Source: Chamaea fasciata (lineage: Eukaryota > Chordata > Aves > Passeriformes > Sylviidae). Taken from it: 64,000 bases of DNA. Numbering within the stretch: position 1 is the stretch's first letter; every line of letters begins with the position of its first letter. Positions 1-13,247 of the stretch are shown in pieces. The notes beneath the pieces were generated by a model. That model worked only from the letters and a program-made list of their open reading frames with translations, ran no database searches and had not been told where the DNA came from. The stretch covers positions 3,038,001 to 3,102,000 of the forward strand of contig JARCOQ010000002.1 in assembly GCA_029207755.1 (NCBI GenBank). The letters run 5' to 3'. The position numbers were made by a program, and so were the translations under genes.

Positions 1-78
1 TTGTTTGGTTGGTTGGTTTTTGTTTGTTTGTTTTTATTGGTTTTTTTGGGGGTTTTTTTTGGTGGGGTTTTTTTTGGC
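1..78. repeat. T/G low-complexity tract
   Basis: Almost only T and G on the plus strand, in irregular runs such as GGTTGGTT and GTTTGTTTG. It is the first of nine similar tracts in the window (seven T/G, two A/C on this strand). There is no fixed repeat unit, so this is a degenerate simple repeat, cut by the window edge on the left. A short minus-strand frame that overlaps it is a by-product of the skewed composition. Confidence 0.85.
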
Positions 79-1063
79 AAGAAAAGGAGAGTGAAATATT
101 ATGACTGAATTGGTAGGAATGATTATCTTGAAAACAGAGCAGTCGAACAGTTGCAGTAAAGGATAAGGAAACCAGGATTTGTTTTTTGGTTTGTCCTCAC
201 GGTTCAGTATGTTTTCAAGTACACAAGATTTGGCCATTGTTGTCCTTTCATAAATATGTGGGGGGGGTTTTGTTTTGTTTAGTGAATATCTGTAACTTTA
301 GGCCTTTTTTAAACTTATTTTCTGCTAGGAGGAAAACCTGATATTTTTCATGGAAAAAAATGTAGGAAAAAACCCCATTCTGGTCAGCTAGCACTTCTGA
401 TTTCATCTGTTGAGTGATTAAAAAAAATCTGACAGTGATTATAGATGAGTTGGGGGGAAAAAAGTGTGTTTTCTTTAAGCTGCACTATAGATCTCACATT
501 TTTAAGCAGTGCTCGTGAAGATAAAATCCCCAACTCTGCTATTTTACAGAAACATCCAAATGTTTATTTGCTAATCTGTGTCTGAACTCCTTTTGATGGC
601 TGGTCTTCATTTATGCACCTCTCCTTAGAGGGAAGACCAAGACAGGGAACTTCCACTTCTAGAATGAGTGAAGCCCAGATCAGTCAATGATCCCGTTGGT
701 TTTTTAGGCAGAAACCTTGGGTGGTGCACACCTTGGGCTGTGTTCAAACTCTGGATGTGTTGATAAGATTTTAAACCTGCTCATCTCACAAGCGCACAGC
801 TACCCCAGCATTTCCTGTTTTCCCCAGCAGGGCAGAACAAGCGGGATTTAAAATAATTTACCCCAAAGTGACCCACAGCAGTCAGCTCTGAAGTACAAAA
901 AAAACCCCCCAAAAAATCCAACCCTCTACTTCCTTCTGAGGATGGGTTAAAAGACTCTTGTTTTGCCCCCATGAAGAGTGACCTCAGGAGGGGTAATTGA
1001 CCTTTCTGATTCCACTATTAGATATGTGGTCAACCCTCAGTCTGATAAGCAAACTCTAGACAG
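79..1063. other. Noncoding, no gene recognised
   Basis: Unique-looking AT-rich DNA. It holds a short G7/T run near 260-280 and an A8C6-type run near 898-911. Stops are frequent in all frames, and I see no mobile element or RNA gene. Confidence 0.6.

Positions 1064-1117
<54 letters not shown>
1064..1117. repeat. (ATT)18 microsatellite
   Basis: An uninterrupted trinucleotide array of 54 bp. It encodes the poly-Leu or poly-Ile runs seen in the overlapping short frames, which are artefacts. A pure array of this length is likely to vary in length between individuals. Confidence 0.98.
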
Positions 1118-1118
<1 letters not shown>

Positions 1119-4118
1119 TACAGAAATGTGCAGAAAAGAAGAAAATCAGCTGGAATACAAGGATGCTGTACTGATCCATGACTCCACTCTTGCTTGCCCA
1201 AAAAAATCCTACAAAAAAGTGAGACGTAAAGCCTGGTGTAGGAGTTTCCAACTCTGCCAGGTGTATTCACCTGCTGAGGGAGCCCTGGGTTCGCACATTG
1301 ATTGGGTTGTAGTGGATTTTTTTTTTTGTTTCTCATAATCATACAACTTTGCGCTTTCGGTAAAGAAAAGTAGCCAGGTTGGGATTGACAGATAGCAAGA
1401 AATACTTTCCCACTTCCTGTCTGTAACAGGAATCCTCTTTGGTAGGGATCCGCTGTTTCTTCAGGGCTGTGTTGCTTTTTTAATGTTGTTGACTTGCAGC
1501 CACGTTATTGACAATAAACCAATTACACTCCGAAGCAAGGATTTACTAGAAGATATTTTATAGGTCTTAGAAGCAGTGCTGTCAGGAAGGATGATCTGGG
1601 AAGGAAAATTGTCTTTCTCCAGCTTTGGTGGTGGGAGTTTGTGAGGACTGAGCCGTTCAGTGCGAGAAGACAAAGCAGGATGCAGAAATTGAGCTGTCAT
1701 TTCCCATTACTGCAATGGGAGAGATGACCTGAGCCCCTGTACAAAGATAATTTTGTTTCACTCTTACCCTTGGCAAGGTTGATGACTGAAAGCCAAGCTT
1801 GATTTTTAGGTGAGGAGTCAATACAATGCAGGGGCATGTGCTCTGGAATTAAATGCACAAGACAAATGAGGCTGAAGGGGAGGGAAGGAAGGAGAAAACC
1901 AGAAGCCCACTTTTGTCTCCCACTTTTATTGCTGTTTTTTTCTCTCTCTGTACTTTGTTAAGTAGGTACCATTGTAAATACAAAAACGACAACAACAGCA
2001 GGAAAAAAACCTCCATCCAAGACCCAAACCAACTCCAAACCCTCTCAAAACAAACAAAAAGTCACCCCTTCCCTCCCCACAACGTGGCAAAGGCTTTGGC
2101 GCTGTGGCTCTGCCAGGTTCTCTGGTGAAGGAAAACACATCCAGTGGTTCATAACAGGGACGATGGTCCTTTGATTACTGCTTTTGGCAATGGCAAATAC
2201 GGCCTGACTTTCCTCCAGCTGCTGCTAGATATTAAGCTGTCAGCCTTCCAGTGTTCATTCAGGCCAGGCACAGAATGTCACAGCTCAGTGATGATCGACC
2301 CTCCACACCACGAGGGCTTGGAGCAGGTGACACCTTTCACAGCAAATGAGGAGGGTCTCAGTCTGACCTCCCTTACATTGATTTTATGGGTCTGTTGCCT
2401 CCTGTGGGGGCACTTCTCGTTAATATGGTGGGCTCAGAATCAGATCAGACAGTTTAGAGGATAATAATAGCACTTTGGCAACTCTTTTTTTTTTTTGCTT
2501 TTTCTTTTGTTGTGTCTGTTTTTTTTAATAAAGAGAGGAAATTAACACTCCTGCATTCCTTAATCCTCTTTAGGTTTAATTCATTCCTCACTGGGAAATC
2601 CACTTTATTGGAGGTGATTATGATACAAATCCTGCAGGGCAGTGTTGGTCCTTTCTTGGTCATGCCTTGTAGAACATTTAGGGCAAAGATTCTCACAGCA
2701 GCTCTCTCTGCTACAAATCTTTACTGATTAAATTCATGCACTTGCTCAGATTTTCCCTTTGACTCTGAGAGTTAAATATATACCAGAATAATCTTCTGAT
2801 TATACCAAATATTAGTCCCAGATCCTCTGGCAGGAAAGCAACTTCTAGAGGTGGCTCCTGTTTTAAAGACTTCATGTCCTGATTCTGACTTGTGCACAGG
2901 TATTGCTCCCTATAAATCTAGGGGAAAAGTGATCCAATAGTGAATTCGGTGGGCACAGAGCCTGGGAAGAGTCTGATTTAGGATAACATTTGATCACTTG
3001 AATTTGGAAGCAAAAGCTGGGGAAAAAAGTGGGGAAAAACAGAGTAGTTCCTCATGAGGGAGGAAGCTGAGGGAGTTAAAACTTACCTGTTCACATTTTC
3101 TGTCGAAAAACTCTTCAGAGATAAACAGGGACAATTTTTATGACTGCCTCTATGGGATTTTATCTTGATCTTTCCAGCCCTCTGCATGCCCTCTATTGGG
3201 AGCTCCACACAATCCTCAATTTTCTTTCACCATGCCAATGCTGTATTACACTTCAGTGATGTATTACTCTTGCCCTGTGCAGGTCTTAAAACAATTTTCC
3301 CCTCCCTGTATGAGTCCTCACTTGTATTGTTTTATTCCATAAAGGCTTTTACTTAACAGCAGACAAGGGCTGTGTAATCTCTCCACTCTCTAGGATATAT
3401 ATATATTTGGTTTTTTCCTGTTAATTTTTACAACAAATCCATTCTTTGCATATCACCTTGTAAATTGATAACAGCAATGTCTTTGAAAATAAAATCAAGG
3501 AGATACTAATTTCTGCTAAATATTCTACCTAATCCTGCAGACAGGGTAATTTTTTTTTTTCTGTCATCAGAACGCTTCTGTCTGATCTTCAGAATGATCA
3601 AAACAATTGTCATCTAAATACTTTCCTAATTTAATCATATTCCTTGTGAGGGGATGAGGTTTGTTGTTTTTTTTTTTTTTTCAATTTTATTCTACTCAAC
3701 AATTTCTTTAACTTCTGTGAGCAACAAATTGAGTTATGAGCACTGTAGCCTTCAGCCAGTATGTGAATGATGCTATCAGATTGGACTGAACTGCTTATTT
3801 CATTGTCTGGATAAACGTTTGGCTGGCATTGGGACCTAATAGGAAGGATAGTATCCAAAATGCTGTCCGCTTAGTGCCTGTGAATGCATTTCGTTCTGTT
3901 AAGACAAACAGGTCACAAAATTGCTGCAACTTTATTGTTTTAATAGAAGGCAACCACTAATTTTTTAATCGAGGCCATAAAAAGCAGATATTTTTAAAAC
4001 CCCAGGGATACTGAGGTTGGTGACTGGAATATCTGTGATTAACAAAGGGTGATAATTTATTGATGGTGAAGTGGCTTGATGAATTTGGCAAGAATATAAA
4101 AATACAGCCTCTGGATTA
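1118..4118. other. Noncoding, no gene recognised
   Basis: Unique-looking sequence with T-rich patches near 1318-1327, 2485-2526, 3551-3560 and 3668-3681, and a short (AT)n near 3395-3407. The frames here are short, mutually overlapping and without recognisable domains. Nothing else is supported. Confidence 0.6.
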
Positions 4119-4192
4119 CTTTTTGTGGTGTATTTTTTTTTCTTGGCAGTGGGTTTTTTGGTGGCTTTTGTTTGTCTTGTTGTTTTTTTTTA
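4119..4192. repeat. T/G low-complexity tract
   Basis: T-rich sequence with scattered G pairs and triplets (GGGTTTTTTGGTGG and similar) and only a few C or A. Same class as the tract at the left window edge. Confidence 0.6.
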
Positions 4193-5253
4193 ATGATTGG
4201 TTGTTATATATCAGTAACCTCTGTGGAGTCTGGGGGGAAAATGCTGCTTTGATGGTCTGCTCATGCACAACCATAGCTTTTGTTTAACTCTACAGTAACT
4301 CAAAGGGAAGCCTGCGTAACTTAGCCTTGATTGACCATTACTGGAGTTCTCCACGGACTGTGAAGGAGCCAGGATTTCACACACAAAGTCTAGAAAAGTT
4401 TTAAAACACTCAAACTTTGTCCCAAGGCAAAGAGATCTCTCTTCAATCACAAAAATCTTCATTAACACAGAACGAAAGTAGCAACTTCCTTCTTCCAGCC
4501 CTTCCAGAACTTCAGCTTGAGGAAATTCAATGACCTGACAAGTCTGCAGCCTCAGTCTCCAGCTGAATCAAAAACTGGTTTTGTTTAAATTGTTTGTATG
4601 AGGTATATCTGCATTGCATGAATGAGAGATTAGGTGGGTCCAAGGGTTAATTGTGCCAAGGTTGTTCTTTGAGGTGACCAGACTGTCAGGTGATGGAGAC
4701 TGTTTGGAGTGGAATCCAAAGTTTTGTGAGTACCCTGAGAGCACATTTTTCTGCAGCATCCTGTTGGGCGGTGAAGTTCAGGTGCAATGAGGCTGGTTTG
4801 TAAGATCAGGGATGTGTGTATTTGGAATGGAGAACAGAAAATATTAGAGGATAAAATTGCCTTGGTTGTGACATTAATAACCTTTTGTAAAGTCAGGGTA
4901 AGACTAAATAATTACTGATTGCTGTGGTTTCAGATAACCACGTGTATGTGATCATATTTTCACTGGGACATTGCTCAGAGCCACGCTGCACTTTGATCTG
5001 GCACAGCTGGAGCAGTTAACTCAGAAATCAGCTGTGAATGTGAGTCTTATTCATCTGCAGAATAACCAAGACCTCTGGCTGAATTTAGTCACGTTTCCTT
5101 TATTTAGTCACAGTTTCTTGCAGGCTTGCATTCGGACTGTTACGTACAAGGGAAGAGCATTTCTGATTTCCCCCTTCCTATTGCTACTGTGAAAGTTGGA
5201 AACAGAGATTATGGCCGTTCACTGAATGGTAGTTGTAGGAGTAAGAAATTCTC
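4193..5253. other. Noncoding, no gene recognised
   Basis: Unique-looking sequence. The short frames on both strands carry no known motif. I see no repeat and no RNA-gene signature. Confidence 0.6.
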
Positions 5254-5295
5254 AGATACACCCTGCATTCAAAGAGATACCCCCTGCATTCAAAG
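5254..5295. repeat. 21-bp tandem duplication, two copies
   Basis: Two adjacent 21-bp units of the form AGATAC(A/C)CCCTGCATTCAAAG differ at a single position (A in the first copy, C in the second). This is a small recent tandem duplication in unique sequence. Confidence 0.9.
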
Positions 5296-6452
5296 TGTGG
5301 CTGTTTGAATACATGGTCACTCCTGTGGTTGTCAGCATGAGGGAAATACACTTTGTCCCCCACCATCAGCCATAGAACTCACACAACATTTTCAGCCTCA
5401 GTCATTTTGCAGGAGGAGTGAACTCTTAACAGGCTGGAAATTGCTTTTACGTGGAAAGGCTCCTTGCTGACTGAAATGCGCCTCTTTGCTGTGAAAGGAC
5501 ACAGACTTGCAGCTGCTGTTTCCAAGTTTCCAGGCAAACCAAGCAAAGCTCTGCAGGGAACTCATCTGTGTGTTGAGGAGCTCGGTTTCACACACCCCTC
5601 TTCCAAAGGCTTCTGTTCCTCAGGTCCCTGGAAACAACAAGCAAAAGGGAATTTCCCTCCCTGTGGCCCAGACCTAGATTGGTCATGGGACACTGGGGCA
5701 GAGAGCACCCCGCAGACCGGGTCCCACCGGGAGCATTAACTCTGGATTTGCCAGGTGGAGGCTGGCGGTAGTTTTATGGTGGACTGCTCTCCCGTGGGAC
5801 TGTCTGCTGCGGTTAATAAAAAAGTGAAGAAGACAGCCTGTTCTCTTCTTCATACCCTTTTCTGCAGCTTTTTGGTTTTCCAAACAGCTGGGAAACAGCT
5901 TGCAGGGCTGTGTGCGGGAGAATGAGCAGTTACCGGTGATCAGAGGAATGAAGAAATCTGGTCCTGATGGTCCTGACTGTGAACAAGACAGAAATAGCAG
6001 ATCCTGGCAGGTTAGGAGGGAAGGTCAGGAAGAAGCAAAGGCTGCAGGTAGAAAGAATTGTTGGCCTGAGAAATGTGTGCCCTCCACTGCCCCCCACCAA
6101 ATTCTTCCACAGCAATACTTAGAAAATTTCTTCAGTTCTGCTTGCAGCTCTTCTGAAAGGATCCTAAATTTTTCGGTTTGACCAAGCGCAGTTCAGTCAT
6201 CTCAGTGAGGCAGGGAGCCTTGTTCACTAGTCAGCTGTTTGCATTTAAAAAGCTGCGCTCATTGGGAATTAGGGACACTGACAAAGTGGGTGTGGAAAAG
6301 GCTGTGCCTCCCACAGGAACAAACTTGCAATGACTCGAGGCCTTGTGCCATTATTTCGGTTGAGGAAAAACTGCGCAGGATTTTTTTGCACCCAGTGTCT
6401 CTGACAGTGATTATATACCCTCAGTTTGTGAGTATAACTTGTGAGTAACCGG
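5296..6452. other. Noncoding, no gene recognised
   Basis: Somewhat less AT-rich than its flanks. Several 60-90 residue frames overlap one another on both strands (5464-5739 plus, 5683-5883 minus, 5900-6181 plus). None shows a domain, a signal peptide or a convincing splice context, so I call no gene. Confidence 0.55.
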
Positions 6453-6469
6453 GTGAGTGAGTGAGTGAG
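6453..6469. repeat. (GTGA)4 short microsatellite
   Basis: Four perfect GTGA units followed by a partial one. Too short to be of note beyond marking the position. Confidence 0.85.
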
Positions 6470-6750
6470 AGGAAAAGCTGTACTTCTAGAGTGACTTAAA
6501 AACCTGGCTGAGAGAGCACTTATGGATTAAGAGTGCAAGATCTGAGTGAGGCTGCGGTTTGTGTGTGTTTAAAATTTAGTATTAGGTACCTTGTAATAGT
6601 ACCACAACTATGAAACCACACAGAGATGGTCAGTTAACTTCTGAATTTTTTATTTCTTCCTGTTTGCTTTCCTGGAACTTTAAGCTGAGTCTGTCGTCAG
6701 GCTGACTATGTGAGCCAGACTCTTTCTTTAGATCACATGTCGGTGCTGTA

Positions 6751-6808
6751 ATTTTTATTTTTTATTTTTTTTTATTTTTTTTTTTTAATATATATCTATA
6801 TATATATG
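6751..6808. repeat. T-rich then (TA)n tract
   Basis: Runs of T broken by single A residues, passing into TATATATCTATATATATA. Pure AT low complexity. Confidence 0.9.
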
Positions 6809-9800
6809 AGAGGCAGCTTGGAAATCTGACAGTTTCTCTTAATAGAGCTGTTCCTCCCAAAATCATTTGGATTAAATCTAGAAAACTGATACCTGCTGAA
6901 AGCTTAAGAAAAGGTTCTAGTAAGGAAATCCTTTTATGTGCACAATATCTAGATTTTCTCCTGTCTTAAGGGGGAATGTAAAGAAAGAGAATCAACATTC
7001 CACAGCCAATATATCCTTGTTTGGGTTAAGAAATTGAGAAAGATACTTTCCCAGCTTTGAAGTGAGCAGGATAATTTGTCTGTTTCTTTCTATAACTCTT
7101 CCTGTTCATTTCCTGCCTCTGTCTAAGCAAAAAGGCTGTCTGGGACTGTGTGACCCTTAGGTGTAAGAAGACCAGATTATCAAAAGGCTCCAAACAGCAA
7201 AAATAAACATTGCCTTAGCCCTGGAATTAAGGCTTTCCCCTTCAGGTAGGATACTGACACCGGATATTGCTCACAACATGTTACCTGGAGCACTGCAAGC
7301 CCAGGAGGGAAGGATGGCATTTCCAGCTGCTCCTGCAGGAAAGGAAATCACCCTCCAGTCTCTGACAGCTCAGTGGGGTTGGCCAACAGCCCCCCAAAAA
7401 CTGGTACAAGCAAATTTTTATGTACCGAAGGCATGCTGTTGGCAGACTCTTGTTTAGAAGATATTCTCTCTTTTGGTTAACCCGGAATTCAGCTCTTTAT
7501 TTTGAGCATCATTTACAAACTCCGGTATCCAGATAAAACCCTGACTTCCTTTTAAAGCTGGCAAATCACATCAGCTTTCTGAAATGGTTTTTGAAGCCAC
7601 CCCAAACTCTACTGTGCATTAGCAAATCCATTTTAATTAAAGCTCAGTTTCAGTTGATAGCCTCAAGCCTTAAGCTCCATAACTCAATTCTTCTCTCAAC
7701 CTTGTTGAACAGACTCGTGCTGAATTTTGAGCTTAGTATAAATCTGCACAGAGATTTTTCTGAAGCTGTTCAGAGGGTGTGTCTTTGCAGTACTGCTTGC
7801 CTGGTACAGTTTAAAAGTGGAAGGAATCTCATGCTCTTACATGGCTGAAACAACTTTGCTGAAAAAAGTACACTCTGATATCCCTAATGATTTGTGCCCC
7901 CATCAATATTACAGTCTTTCATAGAGGAAAACCACGTAATCCTCTGTCAGGGAAGGGTTGAGGCTGACTTACTCTTTGTCAGTAAGCAGTGGAATAATCT
8001 TTTCCAGAAACACAAAGGAAAAGGCATTTGGGACAAGGCGGCCTAGATTTACCAAGGACACGTCTTGCCTGGCCAGCCTCATTTCCTCTCTAGTGAGATT
8101 GGTGGTGTGCTGACGAGGGGAGAACCATGTGTGTTGTTTCTCTTGCCTTTAGAAGGGTCTTGGGCAGGGTTTCCACATTTGGTGGGTTGTGGACTTGACA
8201 AGTGGATGGAAACTGTCTGGACACTTCAGAGGTTGTGATCAGTGGCACAAACTGATGGCTGTCAGCTCCCAGAGGTGGATACTGATGCAAATTCTATGTG
8301 AAGTCTCCATCATCAGCCTGAATGATGGGCTAGAGATGCACCCACAGAAAATTCACTGGATGAATTCGTGGTGGGAGATGAATTTGGAGTGCTGGAGAGG
8401 GCAGGCTGATACTCAGAGGGAGCTGGAGATGCTGAAGAAAAGGGATGGACTGCAGGCCATCAGCACAGGGAAGTGCCAGGTCCAGTCCCTGGGCTGGTAT
8501 CACGCTGCAGGGCAACATCTTGTGTCCAGAGAAACACTTTTGGAGAACAGGACACAGGGGCTCTGGCCATTAACAAGTTTATTTGAGTCTTCAGAGTTCT
8601 GACTCCGCTGTTAACCTTTTCAAACCTAAGCATAAGGATAATAATATATCCTCAAACTTCAGCCTCTCTCTAAATAAACACATGAGCAGCTGGTGAAAGA
8701 ACCGAGCATCTGTCCTTTAGCCTGTGGAATGGAACAAGGTATATGCTGGAAATAAATGTACCTGCACAGCCTCCTTCTACTGAGATTACTGACACACCAG
8801 TTGCTGTGCTGATTCATTCTGTGGAATTATTTTCAGAATGCCAGAACTGAGGAAAAAAAAAAGAAGGGTTTTCTTCTGCAAGTAGAAGAAATCATAGACT
8901 GAGGGGAACTCTTTTTTAAGTTGTTTTTATAGAATGCATTTAGGGACTAATTCTGCTCAGCAACTAAAAAGTCTCTCACGAATGCACTTCTGTCTTTTAG
9001 CAGCTTAAGAATGGTAAAATTCAGTATGTGCTGGCTAATTCCTATTAAAATCTCTTAGCAGTTGTGGGCTTTTACGTCATTAGGTAAAAGAACACCTTAA
9101 CCCTGAATTTATGTCAGGTATTTTGTCTGCCATAAACATGCCCCATCATAAACGTGTACATTCTATCAACATTTTTAATATTTGTGTGGTTTATTGTTAA
9201 ACTACTCTTTTTAAGTTAAGAGTTGTTTTACTTTGAAAGTGTGGAAACCGTTTTAAGGAAAGCAGGTGAAATTTTGACAGATCACATTCACATTTAGAAA
9301 TGTTTTGCCAATCCAACTGATTTCCATGGTTTGATAAGAGGATCCTGGCCAGATTAATCCCTTGTAGTGCTTTCCTAAATGTCAGTGGCATTGCAGGAGG
9401 AAGGGGTAATTCTACAATTTTCATATTGCTGTTAATCAAAGGCCTGCCGGAGTCAGGCTTTCAGCATTAGTGAATAAAAATTCCCCGTAAACCCAGAGGA
9501 GGTCAACCCACAGATCTGCAGCCCTGTTGTCCAGTCTGCAATGACAACCCGTGTCACCTGTAGCTTCTCCCCTTGGCTCTGGCCAAAAAGAAGCATCCTG
9601 GCTTTCTCTTTTCCCTGAGTTGTGCCAGGATGTGCTCATTTTGTCGAGCAGAATTCTCAGTTCTGATAACTGGATGGAGACATGGCACAGGAGAGGGCTG
9701 GAGGTGTGAATCTTTCAGGAGTGTCTGTACACAAAGTTTGTTTAGTTTTCCCTGTCTGAAGTTGAAAGCAGATTTCAGTACTTTGAATTCTAAGGGACAG

Positions 9801-9874
9801 GTACAGGGAGCCTGGGCACTGGAACTAATCCTTTCTGACAAGCCTCTCTTTCCTGTTGTGTATGGAAAGAGTTT
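6809..9874. other. Noncoding, possible faint retroposon trace
   Basis: Mostly unique-looking. A 137-residue plus-strand frame (8189-8602) includes residues that loosely recall the CR1 LINE reverse-transcriptase region near 8410-8500, as discussed under findings. The similarity is too weak for a firm call. A short A run occurs near 8853-8862. No gene is supported. Confidence 0.5.
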
Positions 9875-10037
9875 CACAAAAAAAAACCCCCAAAAAACAA
9901 GCAAACAAAAAACCCAACAAAAACCCCAAAACAAACAAACAAAAAACCAAACCAAGAAAACCCCCAAAACAAAAAACAAACAAACAAAAACAAAACAAAC
10001 CCCAAAAACCAAAACAAAACCAAAAAAACCCCACAAC
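9875..10037. repeat. A/C low-complexity tract, 163 bp
   Basis: Only A and C on the plus strand apart from two isolated G residues, in irregular AAAACCCC and CAAACAAA blocks. It is the longest tract of this class in the window. It keeps frames open on both strands (163-168 residues, rich in Lys/Gln/Thr/Asn on plus and Phe/Leu/Gly/Val/Cys on minus), which are artefacts of composition. Confidence 0.95.
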
Positions 10038-11212
10038 TGGATACAGCCTGAAATCTCCATTTGATTATGTTTGATAGATTACCCTAGGTAGTGTTTGGCA
10101 ATAAAGGTTGCCTTGCTGGAAAAGCATCACATGCTCTCAAGCAGCACAAGCAAGTTGATCTCTGTAAGCAATGATTTTGTGCTGTGTGGAAATGTACAGT
10201 AGCTCTCTGGAAACCTGATCAACAGGACTTGAATTATTAGGCAGAAACGGTTTTTTTCTTCCACAAAATATATATATTTTTAATTATTCATCTCAGTGAA
10301 AGTAAAGGTACTAAATGGAGAGGCACTGTAGGTGTGTGAACAGGAGGGAAACAACAGAGTCTGCTGCATCATCCCCAGTTGCACTCAGTGACCGAGATAA
10401 TTTTCTTTTTTTTCTCTCCAGTTAAAAAAAGAATCTCTCCCCCAGCAGTTGCTAAAATTCAGTTATCCTGAATAACACCTGTGTTTCCCACATGAGCTCT
10501 ATCCAACACTTGGGGAAGGTGGAGATGCATCTCTGAGCACAGCCCCAGCAGTTATCTGCCCTATTTTGTACACAAATACACAATTTTTAAACTATCCATT
10601 CCTATATTTTCTCCCTGTCACTTCAAGTACTTATAAACATGATTTTTAACTTGCTTCTAACAGCAAGTAATAACAACTTGCAAATTATTTCACTTTATTT
10701 TTCTTGCACCAGGACACCTTGGTTTGAAATGTTGCTGAAAGCAGAATTCTAAACAGAAAGACTAAAGGGGCCTTTTCATCTTACAAAACCTTCTGTAAAT
10801 ATAATTAGTTTCATAAACATAAAGGTATTTTCTAGTCTGTTACACCTGATGGTTGTTCTTCAGCAATGAAAATATAAGTACTTCAAAAAGTGGACAGCAG
10901 CAGGTGTCTTAGCTATTTAGGATTAAATGCCTCTTCCACGATCAGATTAAGATTCCTCCCACATTTTCATATTTATTTTTCTGTTGCTCTTGTCAGATGC
11001 TCTTAAAAAATTAACCAGGTCACTCTAAGTCATGATATTTATTAGAGCTGTGCGTGGTTTATCACCACTTTTGCTGCACTAACTCTACTCAGAACTCTTG
11101 TAATGAACCAAAATTCAGGGTTAGTCATGTGCACAGTTATATTTCAGATCCTGGTTTTAGTGCCTGCTGCCTGTAAGAGGAAAATTGAAATCCAGAACTA
11201 CTGGTAGGAGGT
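10038..11212. other. Noncoding, no gene recognised
   Basis: AT-rich unique-looking sequence with no frame long enough to consider and no repeat other than short A or T runs. Confidence 0.6.
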
Positions 11213-11255
11213 GGTTTTTTTTTTGGTTTTTTTTTTTTTTTTTTTTTTTCTTTCA
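11213..11255. repeat. T-rich tract
   Basis: About 40 bp of T broken by GG near the left end and C near the right end. Simple low complexity. Confidence 0.9.
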
Positions 11256-11519
11256 GATTTTAAGTTAAAGACACCACTCTGTTCGGATGAAAATCAATGT
11301 TAGAGTTAAGTAAATAAACCCCAGTGTGCTATGTATTCTTCTCAGGTTATGACAGTCTTCCTAAACAATTGCCGCTTTGATATTTGTGGTGATTAATGAA
11401 CGGATTCATACAAGTGTGACCGTATCTTTTCTGTTTTATCTAAAATCTCCTATGGCTGAATTTTCTCTAGCTCAATGATAGCACTTAATAATTTCTATAC
11501 GTTAACAGCCTTTCAAAAT

Positions 11520-11648
11520 GTGGGGGTTTTGTTTGTTTGGGGGTTTTTTTTGTAGTTTTTTGGTGTTTTTTTTTGGTTTTTTGTTTGTTTGGTTTGGTTT
11601 GGTTTGGTTTTTCTGTTTCGTTTGGTTTTGGTTTTGTTTTTTTCTGGG
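11520..11648. repeat. T/G low-complexity tract, 129 bp
   Basis: T/G-only over most of its length, with an internal regular (GGTTT)n part near 11588-11610 and GTTTGTTTG blocks. The 65-residue Phe/Trp-rich plus frame and the Lys/Asn/Thr-rich minus frame over it are artefacts. Confidence 0.95.
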
Positions 11649-13247
11649 CTTCTTTCAACATCCTTCATCCCTACAGAGACTTGTCTATTTCTCAGTAGAA
11701 CCTGTGGAATGTTGAGCGGCAGCCCGTGCTGCAACAGGGAGGTCACTCTTGAGCACTGATCAGCCAAGCCCAGCCAGAACTGTCTCCGTTTCCTTGAAAA
11801 TAATTGTTTTAAGGCCAAAAGTTTGAATAATTTTCACGGAGTGATCTGAACTCTAGAAGAAGCAAATAAGCCCATAGCTTTGCCAAGTATGATTTATTTT
11901 CATATTTGTGGCGCTTAATGGTTTTTGTAAATTTCAATTTGTGTTAGATAATTTATATCAGCTTCAATTTACATCAAATTTGCAAGTACATGGGTGTCTC
12001 TTTATGGTTAAGGGAATTAATAATCTGAAATTACCAGGCACCAATATTAATCAAATGCCTTATTACAAGTAGAATGACTCTTATTATCATACATACGAGA
12101 TAAAAGAAATGCTAATTGCCTTGGTTTGGAGAAATTATTCAGCAGTTATCTAGACAATGACAGTGTAGGCACTATTAGAGCTTCTTTATCTTTCAAGTAA
12201 TGTCGTCCACAGAAGCTTCCCTGCTTGTCTAAGGTGGGGTAACTCCAGGTAGAAATATTTTACTAATTTTAGAAACCTCTAACTGTGTGTATTTGCATGC
12301 GCACAAGTTATGCACGTAATATAGGGAGCAATGAGTTTCTGTAACCTACAACCCCAATTTTTTTCTCTAATATCTTGAACCATTAATACAAAATGTTCAT
12401 AGTTGGATTGTAAATCAAAACTGAATTAATGTGGGGTTTTTTCTGTCTTCACCTTTATTTTTGTGTTTCTAAGACAGGAGCACTTTTCTCCAATGTTTCT
12501 CCTTTTCCATTAGCAATGGTATACCACTGAAAAATAACAAATTATAGTTCAAATGAGCCTACTGCATGTTTCCTTCTCTGTATTAATGTTGTATTAATCC
12601 CACACACACTCTGATTACTGCTTGCTTGATTTAGTTCCTTTCAAACAACAAGGCCTGGTTCTTGCAAGCTTCTTCTAAAACCAGAATAACCCAATTTTCT
12701 ATAAAGGATTCAGGTAAAGCAATAAAAGTGACCATTTTCTATGTTAAAACCAGCTGATAATGGAACCATTTGAGGTGGTTTGTTGCATCAGGTGGATAAG
12801 TCAAAATGGAAATTCTTTCAGTGTCTGTAGTTACAAAATGTGAGTGTGGCTGTATCATGTGTGCAGAGCACTGACACAAGATACTGTTCACAAATCCAAA
12901 AGTTGTTGTTGCAAGCAAGTTGTTCTCTTCTTAGTTAACTTTTTTTTTTAACAAAAACAGGAAAGTTTGCTACTGTTTTCTCTCTCTTTTTCCTCCTTAA
13001 ATATAGGGGGAAAACAAAAAGGCAACAAAGGGATTACTCAAACTACGCAATTCATTTCTTCCAACAAAAATATAACATTCTTTTTTCAAAAACACAACCA
13101 ACAGTTTTGATTAGTCCAGACAATAAATGTGATCGTAAGTGGCTGTCTGAAGAACAATCATGTTCTATTCTGCAATTTCACGTCGTCAAAAAGGCATTTT
13201 AATAAACGTTCTGATATTTTCATCTGATTTTTCCTAACATACTTCCT
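11649..13247. other. Noncoding, no gene recognised
   Basis: AT-rich, with few frames over 60 codons. The part near 11950-12130 is rich in TTAATAAT- and CTAATTG-like words and could be regulatory, but only alignment to other birds could show that. Nothing else is seen. Confidence 0.55.

Noticed and set aside
978..1251. Leu- or Ile-run frames near 1.1 kb
   Set aside because: Produced by the (ATT)18 microsatellite.
9554..10064. Open frames of 163-168 residues on both strands
   Set aside because: Both are held open by the A/C-only tract at 9875-10037, and their residue content (Lys/Gln/Thr/Asn or Phe/Leu/Gly/Val) simply mirrors it.
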